A stretch of 64,000 nucleotides of DNA from Pseudofrankia coriaricola (GTDB lineage Bacteria; Actinomycetota; Actinomycetes; Frankiales; Frankiaceae), in NCBI RefSeq assembly GCF_001854805.1, contig NZ_MBLO01000222.1, forward strand, positions 1-64,000, written 5' to 3'. A program made the translations under genes and the position numbers. Under the pieces are notes generated by a model. It did not search any database. It worked only from the letters and a program-made list of their open reading frames with translations, and had not been told where the DNA came from. The number at the start of each line of letters is the position of its first letter. Positions within the stretch are counted from its first letter, which is position 1. Of the stretch, positions 8,418 through 16,574 are shown in pieces.

Positions 8418-9256
8418 CCTCGACCATCCCGGCCGCCGTGGCGGGGACGCTGGCCGGGCCACCGCCACCGGGCGTGGCGGGCACACGGCCCCGGCCGGCG
8501 TTCGCCACCGACGTCGCGGTGCTCGCCGAGCGGCACCTGCGCCTGATGAGCCGCCGCCCCGCGTCGATCATCAGCGCCATCGTGCTGCCGCTCGTGTTCG
8601 CGCTGCTGTTCTTCACCGTATTCAGCCGGGTGATGCGGCGCGGCGGCCTCGACTACATCGACTACCTGCTGCCCGCCGTCGTCATCCAGGCGGTGTTCTT
8701 CACCGGGATGTCGAGCGCCATCCTCGCTGCCGAGGACGCGCTGGGCGGCACGCTGCGCCGGCTGAGGACCATGTCCGTCAGCCGGCCGGCGCCCGCGCTT
8801 GGGCTGCTCGCGGCCGAGCTGACCCGCTCGCTCCTCTCGCTCGGCGTGCTGCTGGCGATCGGCGCCGCGCTCGGCTTCCGGTTCCACGGCGGGCCGTGGA
8901 AGGCGCTCGGCTTCCCGGTCGTCATGCTGGCGTTCGCCGCCGCCCTGGTCACCTGCTTCATCGCGCTGGGGCTCGCGATCCGCCGGCTGGAGGCCGTGAC
9001 CACCGCGACGAACCTGATCTACTTCCCGTTCATGCTGCTGTCCAGCGCGTTCACGCCGGCCGCCGCGTTCCCGTCGTGGCTGCGTCCGGTCGTCGAGCAG
9101 CAGCCCGTGAGCCGCGTCGCCGACGCGCTGCGGGCACTGACCGCGCACGACGCGGCGCTCGCCCGGCCGCTGCTCATCGCCGGAGCCTGGCTGCTCGGGC
9201 TGGGCGTGGTCGGCGTGCTGGGAGCGAGCCGGGCACTCGGGAGGGCCGCCGCGTGA
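8414..9256 (+). CDS. ABC-2 type permease, DrrB-like (first membrane subunit)
   Basis: 280 aa with about six hydrophobic helices in the ABC-2 arrangement: a first helix after ISAIVLPLVFALLFFTVF, the conserved cytoplasmic segment GGTLRRLRTMSVSRPAPALG, and a re-entrant LLSSAFTPAAAFPSWLRPVVEQQPVS loop typical of DrrB proteins before the last helix. ATG overlaps the ATPase stop by 4 bp, and its own stop overlaps the next GTG. It forms half of the membrane channel for the DrrA-like ATPase. The proline-rich N-terminal 35 residues are cytoplasmic and variable. Confidence 0.9.
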   Translation: MTSTIPAAVAGTLAGPPPPGVAGTRPRPAFATDVAVLAERHLRLMSRRPASIISAIVLPLVFALLFFTVFSRVMRRGGLDYIDYLLPAVVIQAVFFTGMSSAILAAEDALGGTLRRLRTMSVSRPAPALGLLAAELTRSLLSLGVLLAIGAALGFRFHGGPWKALGFPVVMLAFAAALVTCFIALGLAIRRLEAVTTATNLIYFPFMLLSSAFTPAAAFPSWLRPVVEQQPVSRVADALRALTAHDAALARPLLIAGAWLLGLGVVGVLGASRALGRAAA

Positions 9257-10053
9257 GCCAGGTCGCGCTTCCTCGTCCCGCCCCGGTGGGGGACACCCTG
9301 GCCATGGCCGGACGCGCGCTGCGGCTGATGCTGCGTGACCCGGCGACGTTCGTGCTGGCCGTCTTCTTCCCGCTGATCCTTCTCCTGCTGATAACCGTGA
9401 GCTTCGCGAAGATCGTCTATCCGGGCGCCGGGTACGACGACTACGTAGATGTCAGCCTGCCGCTGTTCGTCCTCATGGGCATCGCGTTCGCCTCCCCGTT
9501 CACCGCCGCCGCTACCGTCACCGACCTACGCGACGGCTTCGACGCGAGGATTCGCACGATGCCCGTCTCGGCGCTGGCGCCACTGGCTGGACGGGTCCTC
9601 GCGGACACCGCGCGCAGCGCCATCACGATCGCCGTGGTCGTCGTGGTGGGCGTGCCGCTCGGTTTCCGGTTCACGGCGGGGCCGTGGGCGGCGATCGGCT
9701 TTCTCCTGCTGCCGCTCGTGTTCGGGCTCGGGCTCGGCTTCCTCGGGCTGCTGGTGGCGATGCGCGCCCGGGACTCCGAGACCGTCGTCGCCGTGCTCAA
9801 CCCGCTCCTGCTCGTCTGCTCGTTCCTCTCCACCGGCATGGTGCAGCGGTCCGATCTGCCGGGCTGGGTGCAGCCGATCGCCCGGGTGAACCCGTTCTCC
9901 GTGGTCATCGAGGCGATGCGGGCCCTCGCGCATGGCGGCGCCACCACCCGCCCGGTGATCGAGGCGCTGGTCTGGTCCGGGGTCCTGATCGTCGGCTGCG
10001 GGGTGCTCGCCGTCCGCGGCTACCGGACCAGGAGTGACCGCCTCGCGGCCTGA
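9253..10053 (+). CDS. ABC-2 type permease, DrrB-like (second membrane subunit)
   Basis: 266 aa from GTG at 9253 (overlap GTGA with the previous stop). It is a paralogue of the preceding permease: six hydrophobic segments, a DGFDARIRTMPVSALAPLAG cytoplasmic loop matching the conserved ABC-2 loop, and LLVCSFLSTGMVQRSDLPGWVQPIARVNPFSVVIEAMR at the position of the FTPxxxxPxWL loop. Two different permeases imply a heterodimeric channel with one type of ATPase. It is the last gene of the operon; a large imperfect palindrome follows the stop. Confidence 0.9.
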   Translation: MSQVALPRPAPVGDTLAMAGRALRLMLRDPATFVLAVFFPLILLLLITVSFAKIVYPGAGYDDYVDVSLPLFVLMGIAFASPFTAAATVTDLRDGFDARIRTMPVSALAPLAGRVLADTARSAITIAVVVVVGVPLGFRFTAGPWAAIGFLLLPLVFGLGLGFLGLLVAMRARDSETVVAVLNPLLLVCSFLSTGMVQRSDLPGWVQPIARVNPFSVVIEAMRALAHGGATTRPVIEALVWSGVLIVGCGVLAVRGYRTRSDRLAA

Positions 10054-10091
10054 GCCGAGGGCGGTCCCTTCCCGGGCCACCGGCGCCCGGC

Positions 10092-10168
10092 ATGATCGCG
10101 GTTTGTGTCCTCTGGGGGTCGTGTCCGCGGACCTTCCGTGACCACCAGGCGGCGCAGACGGCGATCAT
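10092..10168. repeat. 77-bp imperfect palindromic element between convergent genes
   Basis: Both ends read ATGATCGC inward, and roughly the first 29 bases of each arm match in about three of four positions (for example CTGGGGGTC against CTGGTGGTC). As a consequence the two strands encode similar short peptides (MIAVC...QTAIM on each). It sits between the end of the permease gene and the end of the hydrolase gene. It could be a bidirectional terminator or a REP/MITE-like repeat. A weaker half-copy ending in GCGATCAT lies at 11296-11315. Confidence 0.65.
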
Positions 10169-10211
10169 GTCAACGGGCTGCCGGCTTCGTGCCTATTGGT
10201 ACGAAGAAGAA

Positions 10212-10251
10212 GGCGGTGCGGCCCGGACGGAGGCGTCCGGGCCGCACCGCC
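10212..10251 (-). terminator. Strong hairpin terminator after hydrolase gene
   Basis: Perfect 18-bp stem, GGCGGTGCGGCCCGGACG, with loop GAGG, just beyond the stop of the minus-strand hydrolase gene (10263). On the minus strand it is followed by a pyrimidine-rich TCTTCTTCG, so it fits an intrinsic-type terminator for that gene. It may also stop readthrough from the plus-strand ABC operon. Confidence 0.8.
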
Positions 10252-10262
10252 TCGTCGTCAGG

Positions 10263-10961
10263 TCAGGCGGACACCGACTTGACGGCCGTCCTGATCAGGT
10301 CGGCCACGATGGTCGGCTGGGAGAACATCACCAGGTGTGACGAGTCCACCTCGACGGTGTCGGCCCCCGCGCGCCGGTATCCGAAGCGCTCGACCTCCGG
10401 ATTGATGGCGTGGTCCGAGGTGGCCACGAGGCCCCACGCCGGCCTGGTTTGCCATGCGGCGGCGGGCGCCTTCTCGCCGAACGCCGCCGCGGACAACGGC
10501 CGCTGCGACACGGCGAGCACCGCGGTGACGGCCGGGTCGACGTCATGGGCGAAGACCGCCGGGAACTTCTCGACGTCGACCGAGAGATCGACGCCGCCCG
10601 GGAAGGGCGTGGCGACCAGAGCCTGGGCCAGGTCGGAGTCGGGGAAGCGGCCCTGGAGCTCGCCCAGGGCCTCGCCTTCCTCGAGGACGAAGCCGGCGAG
10701 ATAGACCAGGGCCTTCACGTTGTCGGCGACACCGGCCGCGGTGGCCACCGCGCAGCCGTACGAGTGGCCGACGAGGACGACGGGGCCGTCGATGGCCGCG
10801 AGGACCGACCCGACGTACTCGGCGTCGCCGAGGAGCGAGCGGTTCGGCACGGCGGGTGCCACCACCCTGAGACCGTCGGCGAGCAGCTCGGGAACCACCC
10901 TGGCGAAGCTGGACGCGTCGGCGAACGCGCCGTGGACGAGGACGACGGTGGGCTGCGACAT
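10263..10961 (-). CDS. Alpha/beta hydrolase
   Basis: 232 aa, compact alpha/beta-hydrolase fold. The oxyanion segment is HGAFADASSF near residues 10-19; the nucleophile elbow is VGHSYG with Ser near residue 67; the C-terminal histidine segment is VEVDSSHLVMFSQP. Members of this HGAFAD-type group are small esterases or lactonase-like enzymes often annotated only as alpha/beta hydrolase; the substrate cannot be read from sequence. It is cytoplasmic (no signal peptide) and clearly related to the exported hydrolase at 21723-22517, so one may be a duplicate of the other. It is followed by a strong hairpin terminator. It is transcribed away from the MMPL gene, with about 380 bases between them. Confidence 0.9.
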   Translation of the reverse strand: MSQPTVVLVHGAFADASSFARVVPELLADGLRVVAPAVPNRSLLGDAEYVGSVLAAIDGPVVLVGHSYGCAVATAAGVADNVKALVYLAGFVLEEGEALGELQGRFPDSDLAQALVATPFPGGVDLSVDVEKFPAVFAHDVDPAVTAVLAVSQRPLSAAAFGEKAPAAAWQTRPAWGLVATSDHAINPEVERFGYRRAGADTVEVDSSHLVMFSQPTIVADLIRTAVKSVSA

Positions 10962-11345
10962 GCTCTTCGGCCTTCCTGACCGGAGTTGTGAGGCCCGAGT
11001 ACATCACCGGGTAGTTGACGATTTGTGCATGACTGCCCTGCCGGACAACCGGAGGCCTGCTCGCCGCGGCGCGCGTCTCCCGCGCGGAGACCAGCGGGCC
11101 GGTCAGGGCCGGTGGCGGATCCACTATGTGTTCACTCGCCATCAAGAACATGGCCCTAAGGTGCCTGGAAACAAGTGGACGCGGCCGGGATCGGATCGCG
11201 GTCGTGAATTCGTCCTGCCAGGGCCCTGAATTCGCGGTCGAGAAGGACGACATTCCAGTGTGCGACGCGCGTGCGTTTATTTGTCGATGAGCTCCTGTGT
11301 CCACACTGCGATCATGGGTCGCGCGAAATGCCCAAGGGGGCAGCG
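10962..11345. other. Divergent intergenic region, hydrolase / MMPL transporter
   Basis: About 384 bases with no supported gene. The segment 11150-11260 is relatively AT-rich (AAACAAGTGG, GAATTCG twice, about 27 bases apart) and probably holds the promoters. A half-copy of the ATGATCGC palindrome end lies at 11308-11315. The ribosome-binding run AAGGGGG lies 7 bases before the MMPL ATG. Confidence 0.4.
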
Positions 11346-13532
11346 ATGTTCGAGCGACTGGGGCGGACGATGTTCCACCGCCGGTGGTGGGTGGTCGGCC
11401 TGGCGGTGGCCTTCTTCGCGTTCGGCGGCATCTGGGGTACGCAGGTCTTCGGCGCGTTGACCACCGAAGGGTTCGAGGACCCGGCCAGCGAGAGCTCCCG
11501 CGCCCTGGACCGTGCCGAGGCGACGCTGGGCCGGACCGGCAACGACGTGGTGGTGCTCTACACCAGCCCCAGCGCCACGGTCGACGACCCGGCGTTCAGG
11601 CGGGCCGTCACCGAGACGCTGGACGCGCTCCCGGACGACGTGGTGACCAGGACGATCACCTATTGGGGCACGAACAGCCCTGGCCTGGTCAGCCACGACC
11701 GGCACGCCACCTTCGCGGTGCTGACCATGGCCGGCGACGACGAGACGCAGCGCGGCGATGCGCTGGAGAAGATCGAGGACGAGCTCGTCGCGCCCGGCCT
11801 GCGGACCCAGGTAGGCGGTATCACCGCGGTCAGCCACGACATCGGCGAGCAGGTGGCGGCGGACATCGCCTTTGCCGAGACGATCTCCGTACCTGTACTG
11901 CTCGTGCTGCTGGTGCTTATCTTCGGCGGGGTGGCCGCGGCGAGCCTGCCGCTCGCGATCGGCGGTCTGGCGATCCTCGGGGCGTTCACCGCGTTGCGTG
12001 GGTTGAGCTACCTGACCGACGTCTCGGTCTTCTCGGTCAACCTGGTGACGATCCTCGGGCTGGGGCTGGCGATCGACTACGGCCTGTTCATGGTCGGGCG
12101 GTTCCGAGAGGAGATCGCCCGCGGGCTCGGCGTCGAGGACGCGGTCGCCCGCACGATGGCCACCGCCGGCCACACCGTCGCGGTCTCCGGCATCACCGTC
12201 GCGGTCTCGCTGGCCGGACTGCTGATCTTCCCGATGACCTTCCTGCGCTCGATGGGCTTCGGCGGCCTGTCCGCGGTCGTCGTGGCGATGCTGGCGGCAC
12301 TCACCGTGCTGCCCGCCCTGCTCGGCATCCTCGGCCCCCGGGTTGAGGCTCTCTCCGTGCGGCGCCTGTTCCGCCGCCCGCCGCCGGCTCCCGCGCAGGT
12401 CGAGGTCGCGCACGGGTTCTGGTACCGCCTCGCGCACAGCATCATGCGCCGCCCGGTCGTGTACGCGGTCGGGGTGCTCGCGGTCCTGCTGCTGGCCGGT
12501 TCGCCGTTCCTGCGCGTCGAGTTCGGCGGTATCGACCCGAGGGTGCTCCCGGCGGGCACCGAGAGCCGCGTGGTCTCCGAAGCCGTCGACCGCGACTTCG
12601 TCCGGAACAGCCAGGTGCCGATCGAGGCGATCGTGACCTCGGCCGACCGGGCCGGTCTGGATCGCTACGTCGCCGCGGTCCGGGACGTCGACGGGGTGGC
12701 CTCGGCCGAGGTCACCGGCCAGTCCGGCGATGTCTCGCGGATCACGGTCTACTACCAGGGCGACCCCATCTCGGCGGAGGGGCGGGACCTCGTGAGCCGG
12801 ATCCGCGCCGTACCGGCACCGCCTGGTGGCGAGGTGCTGGTGGGTGGCCTGACCGCGCGGCTGGCCGACCAGCTCGACCGTGTGGGCGATCTGCTGCCCT
12901 GGATGGCCCTGATCATCGTCGGCGCGACGTTCATCCTGCTTTTCCTCGCCTTCGGCTCGGTCGTACTGCCGATCAAGGCGATCGTGATGAACGTCCTGTC
13001 GCTCGGCGCCTCGTTCGGCGCGCTGGTCCTGATCTTCCAGGACGGCCACCTGTCCGGCCTGCTGAACTTCACCTCCACCGGGACGCTGGAGGCGACCCAG
13101 CCGATCCTGGTGCTCGCGATCGTGTTCGGGCTGTCGATGGACTACGAGGTCTTCCTGATGTCCCGGATCCGCGAGGAGTACGACCGGACCGGAGACAACA
13201 CCATGGCGGTCGCGGTCGGGCTGCAGCGCAGCGGCCGGATCATCACCAGCGCCGCGCTGCTCATCCTGGTCGTGATCGGGCTGTTCTCGATCTCCGGAAT
13301 CACGTTCATCAAGCTGATCGGAGTGGCGCTGATCATCGCGATCCTGGTGGACGCGACGATCGTCCGGGCGCTACTGGTCCCGGCCACGATGCGCCTGCTC
13401 GGGAACGCGAACTGGTGGGCGCCGGCGCCCCTGCGGCGCTTCTACGTCCGCCACGGCCTCCATGAAGCCGAGGACTCGCCCCCGCCGGCACCTCAGCTAC
13501 GCCCCACACCAGCCAGCACGCAATCCGACTGA
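11346..13532 (+). CDS. MMPL family RND-type transporter
   Basis: About 728 aa from ATG at 11346, chosen for the AAGGGGG run just upstream; earlier starts lack a credible site. Two homologous halves, each with one transmembrane helix, a large extracytoplasmic loop and a five-helix MMPL/SSD block. The first block contains LGLGLAIDYGLFMVGRFREE, the second FGLSMDYEVFLMSRIREE; the Asp-Tyr pairs are the proton-relay residues known in MmpL3-type pumps. Length matches actinobacterial MMPL proteins (700-800 aa). Family members export lipids, siderophores and other lipophilic products using the proton gradient. No periplasmic partner is adjacent. It stands 80 bases upstream of a SARP regulator in the same direction, so that regulator may control it. 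Confidence 0.93.
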   Translation: MFERLGRTMFHRRWWVVGLAVAFFAFGGIWGTQVFGALTTEGFEDPASESSRALDRAEATLGRTGNDVVVLYTSPSATVDDPAFRRAVTETLDALPDDVVTRTITYWGTNSPGLVSHDRHATFAVLTMAGDDETQRGDALEKIEDELVAPGLRTQVGGITAVSHDIGEQVAADIAFAETISVPVLLVLLVLIFGGVAAASLPLAIGGLAILGAFTALRGLSYLTDVSVFSVNLVTILGLGLAIDYGLFMVGRFREEIARGLGVEDAVARTMATAGHTVAVSGITVAVSLAGLLIFPMTFLRSMGFGGLSAVVVAMLAALTVLPALLGILGPRVEALSVRRLFRRPPPAPAQVEVAHGFWYRLAHSIMRRPVVYAVGVLAVLLLAGSPFLRVEFGGIDPRVLPAGTESRVVSEAVDRDFVRNSQVPIEAIVTSADRAGLDRYVAAVRDVDGVASAEVTGQSGDVSRITVYYQGDPISAEGRDLVSRIRAVPAPPGGEVLVGGLTARLADQLDRVGDLLPWMALIIVGATFILLFLAFGSVVLPIKAIVMNVLSLGASFGALVLIFQDGHLSGLLNFTSTGTLEATQPILVLAIVFGLSMDYEVFLMSRIREEYDRTGDNTMAVAVGLQRSGRIITSAALLILVVIGLFSISGITFIKLIGVALIIAILVDATIVRALLVPATMRLLGNANWWAPAPLRRFYVRHGLHEAEDSPPPAPQLRPTPASTQSD

Positions 13533-13612
13533 GCGGCCGTTGGCCAGGCCGGCACCGGCCGCGGGTCGGCGGTGGGCCTGACGTTCGTGGATGATTGTCG
13601 AGAGGTTGGTCC

Positions 13613-16567
13613 GTGGCGCCACGACTACGCCTGCAGATCATGGGTCCGCTGCGGATCTGGCGGGACGGCGTCGAGCTGGACGCGGGCCCCCGGCAGCAGC
13701 GGTGTGTGCTGGCGCTGCTGCTGGTTCGTGCGGGCCGGCCGGTCAGCACGAGCGACCTGGTCAGCCTGATCTGGGAGACCGCGCCGCCGGTCAGCGCCGT
13801 GAACGTCATCCACAAATACGTCGGTGCACTGCGGCGGCTGCTCGAGCCCGACCTTCCGCCGCGGGCAGCCGGCGTTTACCTGCTGCGGCACAGCACCGGC
13901 TACCGCTTCGTGGCCAATCCCGAGATGCTCGACCTGGCCCTGTTCCGTCGGCGCGTCGCCGCGGCGAAGATGAGCGTGGCCGAGGGCCGCCCGCGGGAGG
14001 CGCTCGACCGCTATGTCGACGCGCTGGGGCTCTGCCACGGATCCACCGGCGATGCTCTGGCCGACAGCGCGGCGGTCTCGGCAAGCTTGGCGGGCGTGGA
14101 CGGCGAGTTCTTCGACGCGGCCGTCGCGGCCACGGACCTCGCCGTGCGGGCGAACCGCTCGGTGGAGGTCCTCGCCGCGTTGCGGTTGGCGGTGGAGATG
14201 GGCCGGTTCCACGAGCCGGTGCATGCCAGCCTCGTGACGGCGCTGGCCGCGGCTGGGCACCAGGCCGAGGCGCTGGCGGCGTACCGGACGATCCGCGACC
14301 GGCTCGCCGAGGATCTGGGCATCGACCCGGGGCGTGGGCTGCGCGAGGCCCAGCAGCGGGTGCTGACCCAGGCGGTGGTGCCGCCCACACCGCGACGGGA
14401 ACACGCCGAGCCCGTGATGCCGACCGCGGTGCCCCGGCTGGTTCCCCCGATACGCCCGGCGCAGCTGCCGTCGGATCAACCCCTGTTCGTCGGGCGCAAG
14501 GCCGAGCTGGTCATCCTGCGCGACCTGGTCACCGGTATGCGCGGCGTCGATCGCACCAGTCCGCTGGTGATCGCGGTGGACGGCATGGGCGGCGTGGGCA
14601 AGTCGACGGTCGTCACGCATTTCGCGCACCTGGCCGCCGGCGAGTTCGGCGACGGCCAGCTCTACCTCGACCTCCAAGGACACGAGGGTGAGGACGGCGG
14701 CGTCGCCGCCGGCGACGCCCTGCGCTCCCTGCTGTACGCGCTGGGTGTCCGCGCGTCGGACGTCCCGGACACGTTCGACGCGCTGATCGGCACGTATCGC
14801 AGCCTGACCGCCGGAAAGCGGTTCCTGGTGCTGCTGGACAACGTGCGTGACGCGTCGCAGGTGCGCCCGTTGCTGCCGAACTCCGCCGACAGCCTGGTGC
14901 TGATCACCAGCCGGCGCCCCTTGCTCGGCCTGGCCGCGTCCGACGGCGCGCGGCTGCTGCGGGCCCATCCTCCCCAGCTGCCGGAGGCCCGGGAACTGCT
15001 CCGGACCCGGCTCGCCGCGATGCGGAGCCGGACGTTCGCCGTCGGGGCGGACACCGGCACCCTGGACGAGATCATCGAGTCGTGTGGCCGGCTGCCGCTG
15101 GCGCTGGCCGTCCTGGGCGCCCGGCTCGGCGCGCGCCCACAACTGTCGCTGGAGTCGGTCGCCGCCGAGCTGCGGGACGGCGCCCGCCGGCTCGAGGCGT
15201 TCCCGGGCGGTCGCGGAGTCATCGATCCCCGGACCGCGTTCTCCTGGTCGTACCGGCAGCTCACCCCCGAGGCGGCCCGGCTGTTCAGGCTGCTGTCGGT
15301 GGCGCTTACCCCGGGTATCACGGTCGAGGCGTGCGTCAGCCTCTCCGGCCGGGATCTCCGGTGCGCCCGCGCCGCCCTGGAGGAGCTGACCGAGGCGGCG
15401 CTGCTGACCGAGGACGCCACCGGGCACTTCACCTCGCACGTCCTCGTCAAGGCGTACGCGCAGGAGCTCCTGCTGGCCGCCGAGCCGCCAGCCGAACGGC
15501 GGGCGGCGCTCACCCGGCTGCTGCAGCACTACCTGCACAGCAGCTCCAACGCGGAGCTCCTGCTCGAACCGCACCGGACCCCGATCGTGCCCCCGCCGGC
15601 CCTGCCCAGCGTCGTTGCCGAGCGGCCGGCCTCGTATCAGGAGGCGCTCGACTGGTTCGCCCGCCATCGTGACGTGCTGAAGGAGGCCGTCCGGGTCGCG
15701 GCCGAGGCCGGCTACGGCATCGTCCCGTGGCACCTCGCCGTCACCATGCAGTGGTACCTGGAGTGGTACGGGTTCTTCCAGGGCTGGGAGGACGTCATGC
15801 GGCTCGCTCTGCGCGCCGCGCGCGAGCAGGGGGACGTGATCGGCGAGGCGCACGTGCTGCGCTCGCTGGCTGGTGCGCGGTGGTACTTCGGCGCGAACGA
15901 GGAGGCCCTCGACCTGCTACGGGCGTCCCTGGCCGCCTTCGCCGCGCACGACATGCTCCCGGAACAGGCGATGGTGCAGCTGAACCTGTGCTCGGTCCAC
16001 ACCGCGCTGGGCCGCCACGATCTGGCGCTCGCCCACATCGAGAAGGCCGTGGCGCTGAGCCGCGGCGCCGGCCACAGACGGGCGGAGATCCGCAGCCTCG
16101 ACTACCACGGGCGGTCGCTGAGCCGCCTCGGGCGGCACGAGGAGGCGGTCCAGGTGTTACAGGAGGCCCTCGACCTCGACGCCAAGATGGAGGAGCACCA
16201 GCAGGAGGAAGGTTCCATCCGGGTGGCCGTCGCGCAGAACCTCGCGACGATGGGCCGGCTCGACGAGGCCGTGGACCAGCTCAAGCTGGCGTTCGCGATC
16301 GCGGCCAGGCTGAGCCCGGGGCCGGGCCGTGCGACCGCCGCGGCCCCACAGACCGCCATACCTCGGATTTATCCGATGGATTTCGAAGCCATCCGGAGCC
16401 TGACGGAGCTGCTGATCTCGGTCGGTGACGTGAGTGGCGCGCTCGAGGCGTTCGGGCGGGCCCGCGAGGTGCTGGAGTCCCTCCAGGACGGCGGACCCGA
16501 CCGCATGCGGGCCGGCCTGCGGGCTCTGGCGGAAAAGCTGACCCAGCTCGACCCCAGCGTGCCGTGA
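13613..16567 (+). CDS. SARP-family regulator with BTAD, NB-ARC-type ATPase and TPR domains (AfsR-like)
   Basis: 984 aa from GTG at 13613 with GAGAGG upstream. Residues 1-95 form the OmpR-like winged helix (LRLQIMGPLRIWRDGVELDAG ... VNVIHKYVGALRRLLEP). Residues 96-245 form the helical BTAD. An NB-ARC/STAND ATPase follows, with Walker A VDGMGGVGKSTV near residue 330, RFLVLLDNV as Walker B and the GLPLAL-like motif CGRLPLALAVLG near residue 490. The C-terminal 300 residues are TPR-like repeats. This is the AfsR architecture, in which nucleotide state and TPR-bound ligands control activation of nearby operons. It is the only one of the three SARPs here with an NB-ARC rather than AAA-type ATPase. 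Its stop lies 7 bp from the convergent hydrolase stop. Confidence 0.93.
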   Translation: MAPRLRLQIMGPLRIWRDGVELDAGPRQQRCVLALLLVRAGRPVSTSDLVSLIWETAPPVSAVNVIHKYVGALRRLLEPDLPPRAAGVYLLRHSTGYRFVANPEMLDLALFRRRVAAAKMSVAEGRPREALDRYVDALGLCHGSTGDALADSAAVSASLAGVDGEFFDAAVAATDLAVRANRSVEVLAALRLAVEMGRFHEPVHASLVTALAAAGHQAEALAAYRTIRDRLAEDLGIDPGRGLREAQQRVLTQAVVPPTPRREHAEPVMPTAVPRLVPPIRPAQLPSDQPLFVGRKAELVILRDLVTGMRGVDRTSPLVIAVDGMGGVGKSTVVTHFAHLAAGEFGDGQLYLDLQGHEGEDGGVAAGDALRSLLYALGVRASDVPDTFDALIGTYRSLTAGKRFLVLLDNVRDASQVRPLLPNSADSLVLITSRRPLLGLAASDGARLLRAHPPQLPEARELLRTRLAAMRSRTFAVGADTGTLDEIIESCGRLPLALAVLGARLGARPQLSLESVAAELRDGARRLEAFPGGRGVIDPRTAFSWSYRQLTPEAARLFRLLSVALTPGITVEACVSLSGRDLRCARAALEELTEAALLTEDATGHFTSHVLVKAYAQELLLAAEPPAERRAALTRLLQHYLHSSSNAELLLEPHRTPIVPPPALPSVVAERPASYQEALDWFARHRDVLKEAVRVAAEAGYGIVPWHLAVTMQWYLEWYGFFQGWEDVMRLALRAAREQGDVIGEAHVLRSLAGARWYFGANEEALDLLRASLAAFAAHDMLPEQAMVQLNLCSVHTALGRHDLALAHIEKAVALSRGAGHRRAEIRSLDYHGRSLSRLGRHEEAVQVLQEALDLDAKMEEHQQEEGSIRVAVAQNLATMGRLDEAVDQLKLAFAIAARLSPGPGRATAAAPQTAIPRIYPMDFEAIRSLTELLISVGDVSGALEAFGRAREVLESLQDGGPDRMRAGLRALAEKLTQLDPSVP

Positions 16568-16574
16568 CCTGACC

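Noticed and set aside
11271-11345. N-terminal 25-codon extension of the MMPL protein
   Set aside because: Contains His/Cys-rich, non-signal sequence overlapping a palindrome half-copy. The internal ATG at 11346 has a clear AAGGGGG site and a normal MMPL start.
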